From: Paraburkholderia bryophila
GTDB lineage: Bacteria > Pseudomonadota > Gammaproteobacteria > Burkholderiales > Burkholderiaceae
Length of the DNA stretch: 64,000 nucleotides
NCBI RefSeq assembly: GCF_003269035.1
Contig: NZ_QLTK01000019.1
Location: 62,001 to 126,000 of the forward strand
Direction: 5' to 3'
The translations under genes and the position numbers were made by a program. Below, piece by piece: positions 43,594 through 51,865 of this stretch (position 1 is the first letter of the stretch; each line of letters starts with the position of its first letter). The notes under the pieces are model-generated. The model worked only from the letters and a program-made list of their open reading frames with translations, was not told where the DNA came from and did not search any database.

Positions 43594-44768
43594 GCTGCCT
43601 GCTCCTGCTGATCGTGGGCCGTTTGCTGGGGCGCGGTGTTGTTTTCGCGGGCGTCGCTCGGGCGCCTGACCTCCTGCTCTGCGTGCTGTGCGCGCAAGCG
43701 CCGCACGAGTTCCAGCTCCGACTGAAAGTCCACGTAGTGCGGCAGCTTCAGATGCTGAACGAAGCCCGACGCCTCGACGCTATCGCTATGCGACAGCATG
43801 AATTCGATGTCCTGCGTCGGCGAGGCCAGCGTTTCGCCGAGTTCTTCGGCACGCAGCGCGCGATCCACCAGCGCCATGGCCATCGCCTTACGTTCCGAGT
43901 GACCGAACGCGAGACCGTAACCTTGCGTGAAGGTGGGCGGCACCGCGCCGCTGCCGGCGAACTGGTTGATCATCTGGCATTCGGTGATGTCGATCTCGCC
44001 GATGTCGACGCTCTCGCCCAACTCGTCGAGTTCCATCTCCACCGAGATCGTGCCGAAGCGGATTTCGCCGGCGAATGGATGCGAGTTCGCATAGCCGCGT
44101 TGCGTGGCGTAGCCCATGGCGAGCAGAAAGCCTTCGTCACCGCGCGCGAGATTCTGCAAACGCGTGGCGCGGCTTGCGGGAAACGCCAGCGGTTCGCGCG
44201 ACAGATCGCCGGGTTCCGGCGCATTCGGTGTGGGACGTTCCTGTTCGATCAGCCCTTCCTTGTCGAGCAGCGTGACGACGCGCGGCATGGCTTCGGCGGC
44301 GACCGGTGCGACGCGCTGCGGCGACGGGTGTGCCGGCGCGCCGCTCGCGTGCGCGTCGCCCTCGGCAAGCAACGCGAAATCCAGTAGACGCTGCGTGTAA
44401 TCGTAAGTCGCGCCGAGCAACTGACCACCGGGAACATCTTTGAAGGTTGCCGAGATACGGCGCTCCACCCGCATGGCTTCGGTATCGACCGGTTGCGTAT
44501 AGCCGAAACGCGGCAACGTGGTGCGATACGCACGCAGCAGGAAGATTGCTTCGACCAGATCGCCGGCTGCCTGTTTGATCGCCAGCGCGGCGAGTTCTTC
44601 GTCGTAGACCGAGCCTTCGGTCATCACGCGCGCGACCGCCAGACGCAACTGTTCGCGGATCTGCGCGACGCTGAGTTCGGCCAGTTGCGTCTCGCCGCGG
44701 CGCTCCTTGTCGAGCAGGCGCCACGATGCTTCGATCGCCCGTTCCCCACCTTTGACGGCAACGTACAT
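43590..44768 (-). CDS. phnI: Phosphonate C-P lyase subunit PhnI
   Basis: A 392-residue subunit of the C-P lyase core; PhnI displaces adenine from ATP with the phosphonate together with G, H and L. Starts MYVAVKGGERAIEASWRLL. Family blocks: LSVAQIREQLRLAVARVMTEGS, LRAYRTTLPRFG, GFLLAMGYATQRGYANSHPFAGEIR, ECQMINQFAG and SGFVQHLKLPHYVDFQSELEL. The C-terminal ~30 residues are Gln/Ala-rich low complexity. A longer frame to 45479 crosses phnH and is not real. Its start overlaps phnH's stop (TGATG). Confidence 0.96.
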   Translation of the reverse strand: MYVAVKGGERAIEASWRLLDKERRGETQLAELSVAQIREQLRLAVARVMTEGSVYDEELAALAIKQAAGDLVEAIFLLRAYRTTLPRFGYTQPVDTEAMRVERRISATFKDVPGGQLLGATYDYTQRLLDFALLAEGDAHASGAPAHPSPQRVAPVAAEAMPRVVTLLDKEGLIEQERPTPNAPEPGDLSREPLAFPASRATRLQNLARGDEGFLLAMGYATQRGYANSHPFAGEIRFGTISVEMELDELGESVDIGEIDITECQMINQFAGSGAVPPTFTQGYGLAFGHSERKAMAMALVDRALRAEELGETLASPTQDIEFMLSHSDSVEASGFVQHLKLPHYVDFQSELELVRRLRAQHAEQEVRRPSDARENNTAPQQTAHDQQEQAA

Positions 44769-45388
44769 CAGTTCACCTTCGCTTGAGTTGTGCGGGGCAG
44801 GCCGATCAGGGCGTCGCCGCAGACGAGATAACAATCGACACCGCACGGAAACAGCGGCGCGAGCGCGGCGCGTTCGCGCCAGAAGCGTTCGGGCAGGCCG
44901 ACCGGTGCGATCGTCTCGGTGTGTTGGATGCCGGGGCCGTTCAGCACGATCGGCGCGCCGCCGGTCAACGCGTCCACATGGATCAGCAGTGTGACCGCCT
45001 GCTCGGGCGATTCCGCGGCGCCGAGCGCGAAGGTCTCGAGCGGCGGCAACGTGGCCGCGTCTTGGAGGTAGGCGAACGCGGCCTCGGCGGGATCGTTCGC
45101 GAGCGGCGCCCCGGTATGAAAGCGCAACGCCGAGCTGAGCGCCGTGTCGGTTTGCGCGAGCCACACTGGCGTGGCGTAGTCGCACAACGCGAGCAACGCG
45201 GCAAACGCGGCGAGATCGGCGCGCGTGGCAAGCGTGCCGCGTACGGCCGGCAACACGTTCTCGACCACGCCGACCGTGCCCGGCCGCGACAATGCGTCGA
45301 GCAAGGTGCGGAACACGCCCTGGGTGTCGTGTACCGGATCGGCGAAACCCGGTGTGAGCGTGGACAATGCAATCGGTGAGTTTTCCAT
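44768..45388 (-). CDS. phnH: Phosphonate C-P lyase subunit PhnH
   Basis: A 206-residue subunit of the PhnGHIJ complex, a PLP-transferase-like fold without PLP. Seen: PGFADPVHDTQGVFRTLLDALSRPG near the N-terminus and LNGPGI...ETIAPVGLPERFWRER, then LFPCGVDCYLVCGDALIGLPR at the end, all as in PhnH. TGATG overlaps with phnG and phnI. Confidence 0.96.
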   Translation of the reverse strand: MENSPIALSTLTPGFADPVHDTQGVFRTLLDALSRPGTVGVVENVLPAVRGTLATRADLAAFAALLALCDYATPVWLAQTDTALSSALRFHTGAPLANDPAEAAFAYLQDAATLPPLETFALGAAESPEQAVTLLIHVDALTGGAPIVLNGPGIQHTETIAPVGLPERFWRERAALAPLFPCGVDCYLVCGDALIGLPRTTQAKVN

Positions 45389-45885
45389 CAGTCGCCCCGG
45401 ACCATCGTGAAGAATTCGACGCGCGTGGCCGCGACGTCCTCGCGCCGCGCGTCGCGCCGTGCGGCTTGTTGCGCGGCAAACGGCCCGATCAGTTGCTCGT
45501 GCAACGCCGCGTGATACTCGGGCATTTGCAGCAAGGCGTCCGCCAGCGCGGCGAGTTCGGCGCGGCGGCGGTCGCGGCCCAGGTGGCAGGCCACGCCGAC
45601 TGTGGCCAGCGCGCCTTCCGCCACCCGCAAACGTAGCGTGGCGCGCGTGACGGTAGCCTCGCCGAGATTGAACGGGTCGCCGCTGCCGCCCACGCGGCCG
45701 CGCACCATGGCGAGGCCGATTTCAGGCGGGCGCAGCCAGTCGTAAGCAGGCGGGGGCAGGTCGTGCAGCGCATGCTGCAGCGCGGCTTCGAGATCGGCGC
45801 GCGGCGTGCGGGCGAGGACGGCCATCCAGGCGCGCCGGACCGATGAAGGCGCAGTGGAAGAAGGCGAGGCGGGAGGGGCGCTCAT
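45388..45885 (-). CDS. phnG: Phosphonate C-P lyase subunit PhnG
   Basis: A 165-residue core subunit. The block RRAWMAVLARTPRADLEAALQ, then LRPPEIGLAMVRGRVGGSGDPFNLGEATVTRATLRL and VACHLGRDRRRAELAALADALLQ match PhnG. The first ~15 residues are Ser/Pro-rich. ATG 45885 follows AGGAACTTCG. It is the first gene of the operon, 48 bp downstream of the palindrome at 45933-45952, which is likely the PhnF operator. Confidence 0.95.
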   Translation of the reverse strand: MSAPPASPSSTAPSSVRRAWMAVLARTPRADLEAALQHALHDLPPPAYDWLRPPEIGLAMVRGRVGGSGDPFNLGEATVTRATLRLRVAEGALATVGVACHLGRDRRRAELAALADALLQMPEYHAALHEQLIGPFAAQQAARRDARREDVAATRVEFFTMVRGD

Positions 45886-45932
45886 CGAAGTTCCTGTTGA
45901 TCCAGCGAGTAGACATTTGACCATCTATTCAT

Positions 45933-45952
45933 CTAAACGTCTAGACGTTTAG
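45933..45952. promoter_or_regulatory. Perfect 20-bp palindrome, candidate PhnF operator
   Basis: CTAAACGTCTAGACGTTTAG reads the same on both strands. It contains GTCTAGAC, of the GT-N-TA-N-AC form bound by HutC/PhnF-type GntR proteins. It lies between divergent phnG and phnF, 47 bp from the phnG start. Confidence 0.75.
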
Positions 45953-46066
45953 GGGTATGCTTGTCGAGCGGTGTAGCGCTTTGCCGGCGTTTCACATTTC
46001 CATCACGGCTGGCGCACTACAATGCATGCCATAGCGATAATTTGAACTCAAGGGAATGACAGCACC

Positions 46067-46825
46067 ATGACATCGAACGACAACGCGACGCCGGGCACGA
46101 TGCTCGAACGCGGCGCTGGCGTTGCGGTATGGCGGCAGATCGAACAGATCCTCGCCAGGGAAATCGCCGCGAGCGGTTTCGGCGAAGAAGGGCGCTTGCC
46201 GAGCGAAGGCGAACTCGCCAAACGCTTCGACGTGAACCGGCATACCGTGCGCCGCGCCATGCTCGGGCTCGCGGCGTTGGGGCTGGTCAGCGTCGAGCAG
46301 GGCCGCGGCACGTTCGTGCAACCCGGCGCGATCGACTATACGATCGGCCGCCGCACGCGCTTTACAGAAAACCTGCGTCAGCAGCATCATTCGGCGGCGG
46401 GCACGATGTTGTCGGCGGTGCGCGTCAAGGCCGAGCCGAGCGTCGCGAAGACGCTGAGTTTGCGAGCCGGCGCGGCGGTCTACCGGATCGAATCGCTGCA
46501 TGAGTCCGACGGTGTGCCGCTCACGTTCGCGCGCAACTGGTATCCCGCCGCGCGTTTTCCCGAACTGCCGGAGGTGCTGGAGCGCACTGGCGGCGTGACC
46601 AAAGCGATGGCGGAACTCGGCGTGAGCGACTATCTGCGCAAGTGGAGCCGCATCGGCAGTGTGCTGCCCGAGCCGGAAGTCGCGCGGCGTTTGAATATCA
46701 ATCGTCAGCAGCCGGTGTTGTGGGTCGAAAACGTCGACGTGGATCTGCAGGGCACGCCGATCAAATACGGCTTCACGCATTTCGCGGCGGACCGCGTGCA
46801 ACTGCTGGTGGAGCACGACATATGA
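46067..46825 (+). CDS. phnF: Phosphonate regulator PhnF (GntR/HutC)
   Basis: A 252-residue repressor. Winged helix at ~20-85 (AVWRQIEQILAREIAASGF, LPSEGELAKRFDVNRHTVRRAMLGLAALGLV, QGRGTFVQ) and a UTRA effector domain at ~95-245. Phosphonate or phosphate ester binding would release it from DNA. It is divergent from phnG and shares the palindromic region. Its stop overlaps the next start (ATGA), so regulator, DUF1045 gene and phnN form one unit. Family and context agree. Confidence 0.93.
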   Translation: MTSNDNATPGTMLERGAGVAVWRQIEQILAREIAASGFGEEGRLPSEGELAKRFDVNRHTVRRAMLGLAALGLVSVEQGRGTFVQPGAIDYTIGRRTRFTENLRQQHHSAAGTMLSAVRVKAEPSVAKTLSLRAGAAVYRIESLHESDGVPLTFARNWYPAARFPELPEVLERTGGVTKAMAELGVSDYLRKWSRIGSVLPEPEVARRLNINRQQPVLWVENVDVDLQGTPIKYGFTHFAADRVQLLVEHDI

Positions 46826-47544
46826 GCGGCACGGCGTGGCGCAACGATGCACGTTTCGCGGTCTATTACGCGCCGTCGCGCGAGTCGGCATGGTGGCAAG
46901 CCGGTTCGGCATGGCTTGGCCGCGATGCCGAAAGCGGCGACACCTACGTGCCGCCGCAACCGCCGGGTCTGACACGTCCGCTGACAGCGTTGACCGAAGC
47001 GCCGCGCCGTTATGGCTGGCATGGCACGCTAGTCGCACCGTTTCGCCTGGCGGACGGCGTGACACCAGACGACGTGCTCGCCGCCACGCGGGCATGGGCC
47101 GATACGCAGCGCCCGTTCACGCTGCCGGTGGAAGCCGCGACACTGGGCGACTTCGTCGCGCTGCGTCCGGCTGATCAGCACGCGGAGGCCGACATTCGCA
47201 CGCTCGCCACGAATGCCCTGCAAACGCTCGATACGCTGCGCGCCAAACCCCCGGCCGCCGATCTCGCGCGCCGGCTCGCCGCGCCGCTGAGCGAGCGGCA
47301 ACGCGCGCTGCTGATCGAATGGGGCTACCCCTACGTGTTCGACGAATTCCGTTTCCATATGACGCTGTCCGGTTCGCTCGCCGACGCACAGGAGCGTGCC
47401 GCGCTGGTTGCGTGGTGGCAGGCGCGTACGCCCGAGCTCGGTCCGCTGCCGGTCGATCATGCCGCGCTGTTTGTCGAGCCGGCGCCGGGCGAGCCGTTCG
47501 TGTTGTGGCAGCGGGTGCCGTTCCAGAGCCGCGAGGTGAAATAA
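46822..47544 (+). CDS. DUF1045 phosphonate-associated protein, two-histidine phosphoesterase type
   Basis: A 240-residue protein found in phn clusters as a phosphonate metabolism protein. It has two H-x-T motifs, His67-Gly-Thr69 in RYGWHGTLVAPF and His179-Met-Thr181 in FRFHMTLSG, about 110 residues apart, the arrangement of 2H phosphoesterases. Those enzymes open cyclic phosphates, including 1,2-cyclic phosphates of ribose. The C-P lyase product is a ribose 1,2-cyclic phosphate, normally opened by PhnP, which is absent here. A PhnP-replacing role is therefore a reasonable inference. Coupled to phnF (ATGA) and followed by phnN. Confidence 0.85.
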   Translation: MSGTAWRNDARFAVYYAPSRESAWWQAGSAWLGRDAESGDTYVPPQPPGLTRPLTALTEAPRRYGWHGTLVAPFRLADGVTPDDVLAATRAWADTQRPFTLPVEAATLGDFVALRPADQHAEADIRTLATNALQTLDTLRAKPPAADLARRLAAPLSERQRALLIEWGYPYVFDEFRFHMTLSGSLADAQERAALVAWWQARTPELGPLPVDHAALFVEPAPGEPFVLWQRVPFQSREVK

Positions 47545-47546
47545 CC

Positions 47547-48101
47547 ATGGCTGGACGTTTGATCTATGTGATGGGGCCGTCGGGCGCGGGCAAGGACTCG
47601 TTGCTGGCCTTTGCGCGCACGCGTCTGATGGGCGAGCCGATCCTCTTCGCGCATCGTTACATCACGCGGCCGAGCGGCAATGGCGAAGCACACGTCGCGC
47701 TGAGCGTCGAAGAATTCGCGGTGCGCTCCGTGCTCGGCCTGTTCGCGCTCGAATGGTCGAGCCACTCGTTGCGCTACGGCATTGGCATTGAACTCGACGG
47801 CTGGCTCGCGCGCGGGTGCACGGTGGTCGTCAACGGTTCGCGTCAGCATTTGCAGCATACGTTGGCGCGTTATCCGCACACCGAGGTCGTCCATGTGGAC
47901 GCCGAGCCGCATATTCTCGAAGCGCGGCTCGGTGCGCGGGCGCGTGAATCGGCGGAGCAGGTCGCGGCCAGACTCGCGCGGCGCGCACCGTTTTCGTTGC
48001 CCGAAGGCGTGCGCTGCACGACGATCGACAACTCCGGCGCGCTCGAAGACGCCGGGCACGTGTTGGTCAAATTCCTGAAGGCCGAGACTCAGGCTCAGTG
48101 A
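47547..48101 (+). CDS. phnN: Ribose 1,5-bisphosphokinase PhnN
   Basis: A 184-residue guanylate-kinase-like enzyme that phosphorylates ribose 1,5-bisphosphate to PRPP, the last step of phosphonate use. P-loop GPSGAGKDS (10-18), HRYITRPS, LEWSSHSLRYGIG and VVVNGSRQHL are standard. It begins 2 bp after the DUF1045 stop, with GAGGTGAAATAACC as ribosome site; a longer frame is a shadow. The convergent LysR gene ends 6 bp away. Confidence 0.94.
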   Translation: MAGRLIYVMGPSGAGKDSLLAFARTRLMGEPILFAHRYITRPSGNGEAHVALSVEEFAVRSVLGLFALEWSSHSLRYGIGIELDGWLARGCTVVVNGSRQHLQHTLARYPHTEVVHVDAEPHILEARLGARARESAEQVAARLARRAPFSLPEGVRCTTIDNSGALEDAGHVLVKFLKAETQAQ

Positions 48102-48107
48102 GAACGC

Positions 48108-49016
48108 CTAGCCGGTCGCCGCCAGCCGCTCCCGGGTGGCGTCCTGCAAGCACGAGATAAATTGCAGCACCGCCGGCGTGGGCAGCAGATCGCGCCGCGA
48201 GATGATGCTGAGGTCGTAAGTGGGCAGCGTCTCTTCGATCTGTGCGATGCGGATGCCGAGCGGCGCGACCCTCTGCGCGAGCGGCCTCGTGAAGCAGCCG
48301 ATCACGTCGGTTTGCGACACCAGCCCGAGCGTCACCGCGAAAGAAGACGGCGCGCGCAACAGCCGCTTCGGCACCGGCAAACCGTGCGTATCGAACATGC
48401 CCATCATCACGCTGTGCGGGAAGTGATCGGCGCCCACGGTCGCGATCCACTCGGCGTCGATCAGATCGTTCAGGCGCGTGACATTCGCGAGCGGATGCCC
48501 CGCGCGCATCACGACGACGAACTCCGTCGAATAGAGCCGCGCCTGCACCAGATCGCTATCCAGCGTCCGCACGTGATGGATCGCGGCGATATCGAGCGCG
48601 CCGTTGCGCAAACGCGCGACCGCATCCGGAATCGTCACTTCCTCCAGATGCAGGCTCACCAGCGGCATCGCCTGCCGAAACTTCGACACCGCCTGCGGCA
48701 GCGCCGTTAGCGCGATCGACGGCATCGTCCCCACACTGACCTTGCCGGCCAGTTCGCCCTTCACCTGTTCGACCGCTTCGACGGTGCGCCGCATGTCGCC
48801 TAGCAACTGCTCGGCGCGCGGTAGCAGCGCGAGCCCGCACGCCGTCAATTCGATGCCGCGCACGCTGCGCACCATCAGCTCCGCGTTCAGCGCGCTTTCG
48901 AGTTCGCGGAGGGTATGCGTGACGGCCGGTTGCGTCACGCCGAGCTCGCGCGCGGCGGCGCGCAAACTGCGGTGGTGAGCCGCCGCGACGAAGGCTTGCA
49001 GTTGCTGAAACTTCAT
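48108..49016 (-). CDS. LysR family transcriptional regulator
   Basis: A 302-residue regulator. N-terminal helix-turn-helix (KFQQLQAFVAAAHHRSLRAAARELGVTQPAVTHTLRELE) and effector domain (GKVSVGTMPSIALTALPQAV etc.), like the CbbR/AbgR-type branch. It is divergent from an M20 aminoacylase, so it probably controls that gene and the transporter behind it. Nested dyads lie at 49025-49053. The ATG at 49016 is preferred over a longer frame to 49067. Confidence 0.92.
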   Translation of the reverse strand: MKFQQLQAFVAAAHHRSLRAAARELGVTQPAVTHTLRELESALNAELMVRSVRGIELTACGLALLPRAEQLLGDMRRTVEAVEQVKGELAGKVSVGTMPSIALTALPQAVSKFRQAMPLVSLHLEEVTIPDAVARLRNGALDIAAIHHVRTLDSDLVQARLYSTEFVVVMRAGHPLANVTRLNDLIDAEWIATVGADHFPHSVMMGMFDTHGLPVPKRLLRAPSSFAVTLGLVSQTDVIGCFTRPLAQRVAPLGIRIAQIEETLPTYDLSIISRRDLLPTPAVLQFISCLQDATRERLAATG

Positions 49017-49024
49017 TAGGGTAA

Positions 49025-49053
49025 TCCCCGTGATAAGGCGTGTTAATCGGGGT
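49025..49053. promoter_or_regulatory. Nested dyads, candidate LysR site
   Basis: CCCCG (49026-49030) and CGGGG (49048-49052) enclose TAA-GGCGTG-TTA (49034-49045), giving two inverted repeats with almost the same centre. It lies just upstream of the LysR start, in the region shared with the M20 gene. A TATAGT box at about 49094 may serve the M20 gene. Confidence 0.4.
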
Positions 49054-49148
49054 GAAAAAAACAGCATCTTATTCGAACAAAACGGCGTGGCTATAGTGCT
49101 CGCCTGTTAGCCGCCTTTCATGCGGCCTGAATTCATGGAGCGATAACG

Positions 49149-50339
49149 ATGAGCGAAGCCGCGCGTTTTACCGAAGTGTCCGATCTGGCGCCCGCCGCCG
49201 AAAGCCTGCGCGAGATCCGTCATCACATTCACCATCACCCGGAACTGGCTTACGAAGAGCTGCAAACCGGTGCTCTGGTGGCAGAAAAACTGGAGCAGTG
49301 GGGCTGGCAGGTCACGCGCGGGGTCGGCCAGACCGGCGTGGTAGGCACGCTGACGGTGGGCGACGGCACGCGCCGCATCGGCATTCGCGCCGACATGGAC
49401 GCGCTGCCGATCATCGAGGAAACCGGCCTGCCGTATGCGAGCGGCACGCACGGCAAGATGCACGCGTGCGGTCACGACGGCCACACGACCATGCTGCTCG
49501 GCGCCGCGCAACGCCTTGCCGAGACCCGCAATTTCTCGGGCACCGTGCATCTGTACTTTCAGCCGGCGGAGGAAAGCGGCATCGACAGCGGCGCGCTGAA
49601 AATGATCAACGACGGCCTGTTCGAGCGCTTTCCGTGCGACGCCGTGTTCGGCGTGCACAACCATCCGGGCGCGGAGCCGGGCGTGCTGCTGTTCCGCAAG
49701 GGGCCGTTCATGTCGGCGGGCGACAAGGCGATCATCACGATCGAAGGCGTCGGCGGTCACGCGGCGCGTCCGCATCTGACGGTGGATCCGGTGGTGATTG
49801 CAGCGAGCATCGTGATGGCGTTGCAGACGATCGTCGCGCGTAACGTCGATCCGTCGCAGCCGGCGGTGGTGACGGTCGGCTCGATGCATGCGGGCACCGC
49901 GAACAACGTGATTTCGAGCAGCGCGAAGCTGGAGCTGAGCGTGCGATCGTTCAGCCCGGAAGTCCGCGCGCTGCTGAAAAAGCGCATTACCGAACTCGCC
50001 GAAAGCCAGGCCGCGAGTTATGGCGGCAAGGCCGTGGTGCAGTACATCGAAGGCTATCCGGTGGTGGTCAACTCGGACGCGGAAACGGACTTCGCCGTGC
50101 AGGTGGCGCGCGAACTGGTCGGCGACGACAAGGTGGTCGCGCAGACGGACATGCTGATGGGTAGCGAAGACTTTGCGTTCATGCTGCAGCAACGGCCGGG
50201 GACGTTCCTGCGGATCGGCAACGGCGCGGGCGAAGACGGCTGCATGGTGCACAACCCGCACTACGACTTCAACGACCGCAATCTGCCGGTCGGCGCGGCG
50301 TTCTGGACGCGGCTGGTGGAGCGCTACCTGGGGCAGTGA
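49149..50339 (+). CDS. M20 family amidohydrolase (hippurate/aminoacylase type)
   Basis: A 396-residue dinuclear metal peptidase of subfamily M20D. Metal and catalytic motifs: RADMDALPI, MHACGHDGHTTMLLG, FQPAEES, GVHNHP, and MGSEDFAFMLQ. Members cleave N-acyl amino acids, for example hippurate, into acid and amino acid. Start after CATGGAGCGATAACG. A transporter gene follows 112 bp downstream, and a LysR regulator is divergent. The three could form an uptake and hydrolysis unit for an N-acyl amino acid or similar. Confidence 0.93.
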   Translation: MSEAARFTEVSDLAPAAESLREIRHHIHHHPELAYEELQTGALVAEKLEQWGWQVTRGVGQTGVVGTLTVGDGTRRIGIRADMDALPIIEETGLPYASGTHGKMHACGHDGHTTMLLGAAQRLAETRNFSGTVHLYFQPAEESGIDSGALKMINDGLFERFPCDAVFGVHNHPGAEPGVLLFRKGPFMSAGDKAIITIEGVGGHAARPHLTVDPVVIAASIVMALQTIVARNVDPSQPAVVTVGSMHAGTANNVISSSAKLELSVRSFSPEVRALLKKRITELAESQAASYGGKAVVQYIEGYPVVVNSDAETDFAVQVARELVGDDKVVAQTDMLMGSEDFAFMLQQRPGTFLRIGNGAGEDGCMVHNPHYDFNDRNLPVGAAFWTRLVERYLGQ

Positions 50340-50451
50340 ACGGGCCGGCGAGCGGGCTGCTTGCATCGGCCTCGCTCGCGGACCTCGCAGACTAGCTCGA
50401 GCCACCCGCGCCATATCTCGCCCGACAACATAACGACAGGATGACCACGCG

Positions 50452-51783
50452 ATGAACGCCACCAAGGACGTCCCTCTGGGACACGGCACGACCGCCGCCG
50501 CGAGCCATCCGGACGGCACCACCCGCACCGCGAGCCGTGGCGCGATCGCCGCGGCGGTGATCGGCAACTGGCTCGAGTTCTTCGATTTCACCGTGTACGG
50601 CTTCTTTGCGGTGATTATCGGCAAGCTGTATTTCCCGTCGGCGGATGCGACCACGTCGCTGCTGCTGTCGGTGGCGACGTTCGCGGCGGGCTTCATCACG
50701 CGGCCGCTCGGCAGCGTGATGCTCGGCGTGTACGCGGACCGCAAGGGCCGCAAGGCCGCGCTGAACCTGACCATCTTGCTGATGGCGGCGAGCACCGGCC
50801 TGATCGCGATCGTGCCGACCTATGCGCGGATCGGCCTGGCCGCGCCGCTGCTGATCGTGCTGGCGCGTCTCGTGCAAGGCTTCTCGCAAGGCGGTGAGTT
50901 CGGCGCGGCGACCTCCACGCTGCTCGAACAGGGTGGCGGCGCGCGGCGCGGGTTTCGCGCCAGTTGGCAACTGGCCACCCAAGGCGGCGCGGCGCTGATG
51001 GGGTCCGGCATCGCGGCGGGACTGTCGGCGGCGTTGCCGAAAGAGTCGCTGGAAAGCTGGGGCTGGCGCATTCCGTTTCTGATCGGCGTGCTGATCGCGC
51101 CGGTCGGCATGTATCTGCGCCGCCGTCTCGCCGACGACGCCACCGGCGCGCACGGCCACGCGATCGAGCGCGGCGTGCTGCACGAGCTGTTCACCGAGCA
51201 CGTGCGCACCCTGGTGTTAATCACGCTGACGGTGATGGGCGGTACCGTCTCTACCTACATCCTGACCTTCTACATGCCGACTTACGCGATCCACACGCTC
51301 GGCTTGCCGATGTCGCTGTCCATGCTGGTGGGCGTGGCGTCGGGCTTCGTGATGCTGGTGATGTGTCCGGTGTTCGGCATGCTGTCGGACCGGATCGGCA
51401 GCCGCAAGTGGCCGATTCTGATCGGACGGGGCGTGCTGGTGCTGCTGCTGTTTCCGGCCTTCATGCTGATCAACCGCTTTCCACACCTGCCCGTGATCAT
51501 GTCGCTGACGGCGCTGATGCTGCTGTTCTATTCGATGGGCTCGGCGTCGGAATTCGCGCTGATGTGCGAGTCGTTCCCGCGCCGTGTGCGGGCGACGGGG
51601 ATTTCGATCGCGTATGCGCTGAGCGTGTGCGTGTTCGGCGGCACCGCGCAACTGGTCGCGACGTGGCTGATCAAGCTGACCGGCAGCAAATTGGCGCCGG
51701 CCGGTTATGTGGCCACGTGCGTGGTGGTGTCGCTGATCGCGGTGGCGATGCTGAAGGAGACGGCGGATAAGCCGATCGATTGA
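50452..51783 (+). CDS. MFS transporter, metabolite:H+ symporter type
   Basis: A 443-residue protein with 12 hydrophobic helices. GNWLEFFDFTVYGFFAVIIGKLYFP at ~38, FITRPLGSVMLGVYADRKGRKAAL and RLVQGFSQGGEFGAATSTLLEQ mark the MHS (citrate/proline/alpha-ketoglutarate symporter) branch, which imports carboxylates. The N-terminal ~30 residues are hydrophilic. It follows the M20 gene on the same strand and could import its substrate. The divergent/convergent regulator at 51866 ends near it. Confidence 0.9.
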   Translation: MNATKDVPLGHGTTAAASHPDGTTRTASRGAIAAAVIGNWLEFFDFTVYGFFAVIIGKLYFPSADATTSLLLSVATFAAGFITRPLGSVMLGVYADRKGRKAALNLTILLMAASTGLIAIVPTYARIGLAAPLLIVLARLVQGFSQGGEFGAATSTLLEQGGGARRGFRASWQLATQGGAALMGSGIAAGLSAALPKESLESWGWRIPFLIGVLIAPVGMYLRRRLADDATGAHGHAIERGVLHELFTEHVRTLVLITLTVMGGTVSTYILTFYMPTYAIHTLGLPMSLSMLVGVASGFVMLVMCPVFGMLSDRIGSRKWPILIGRGVLVLLLFPAFMLINRFPHLPVIMSLTALMLLFYSMGSASEFALMCESFPRRVRATGISIAYALSVCVFGGTAQLVATWLIKLTGSKLAPAGYVATCVVVSLIAVAMLKETADKPID

Positions 51784-51865
51784 GGCTTGAGCTGAAGTTG
51801 ACGCTGAAGCAAAGGCCGAAGCTGAAAAAGCGAGGGCGCGCGGCAAACGCGCGTTCCCGGTACGG

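Noticed and set aside
43590-45479. 629-codon frame for PhnI
   Set aside because: The N-terminal 237 codons are shadow sequence over phnH and phnG. The true start is at 44768, overlapping the phnH stop.
50452-51783. MHS transporter as part of the tetronate operon
   Set aside because: It lies on the far side of the leftward IclR gene and follows the M20 gene closely, so linkage to the M20 unit is more likely.
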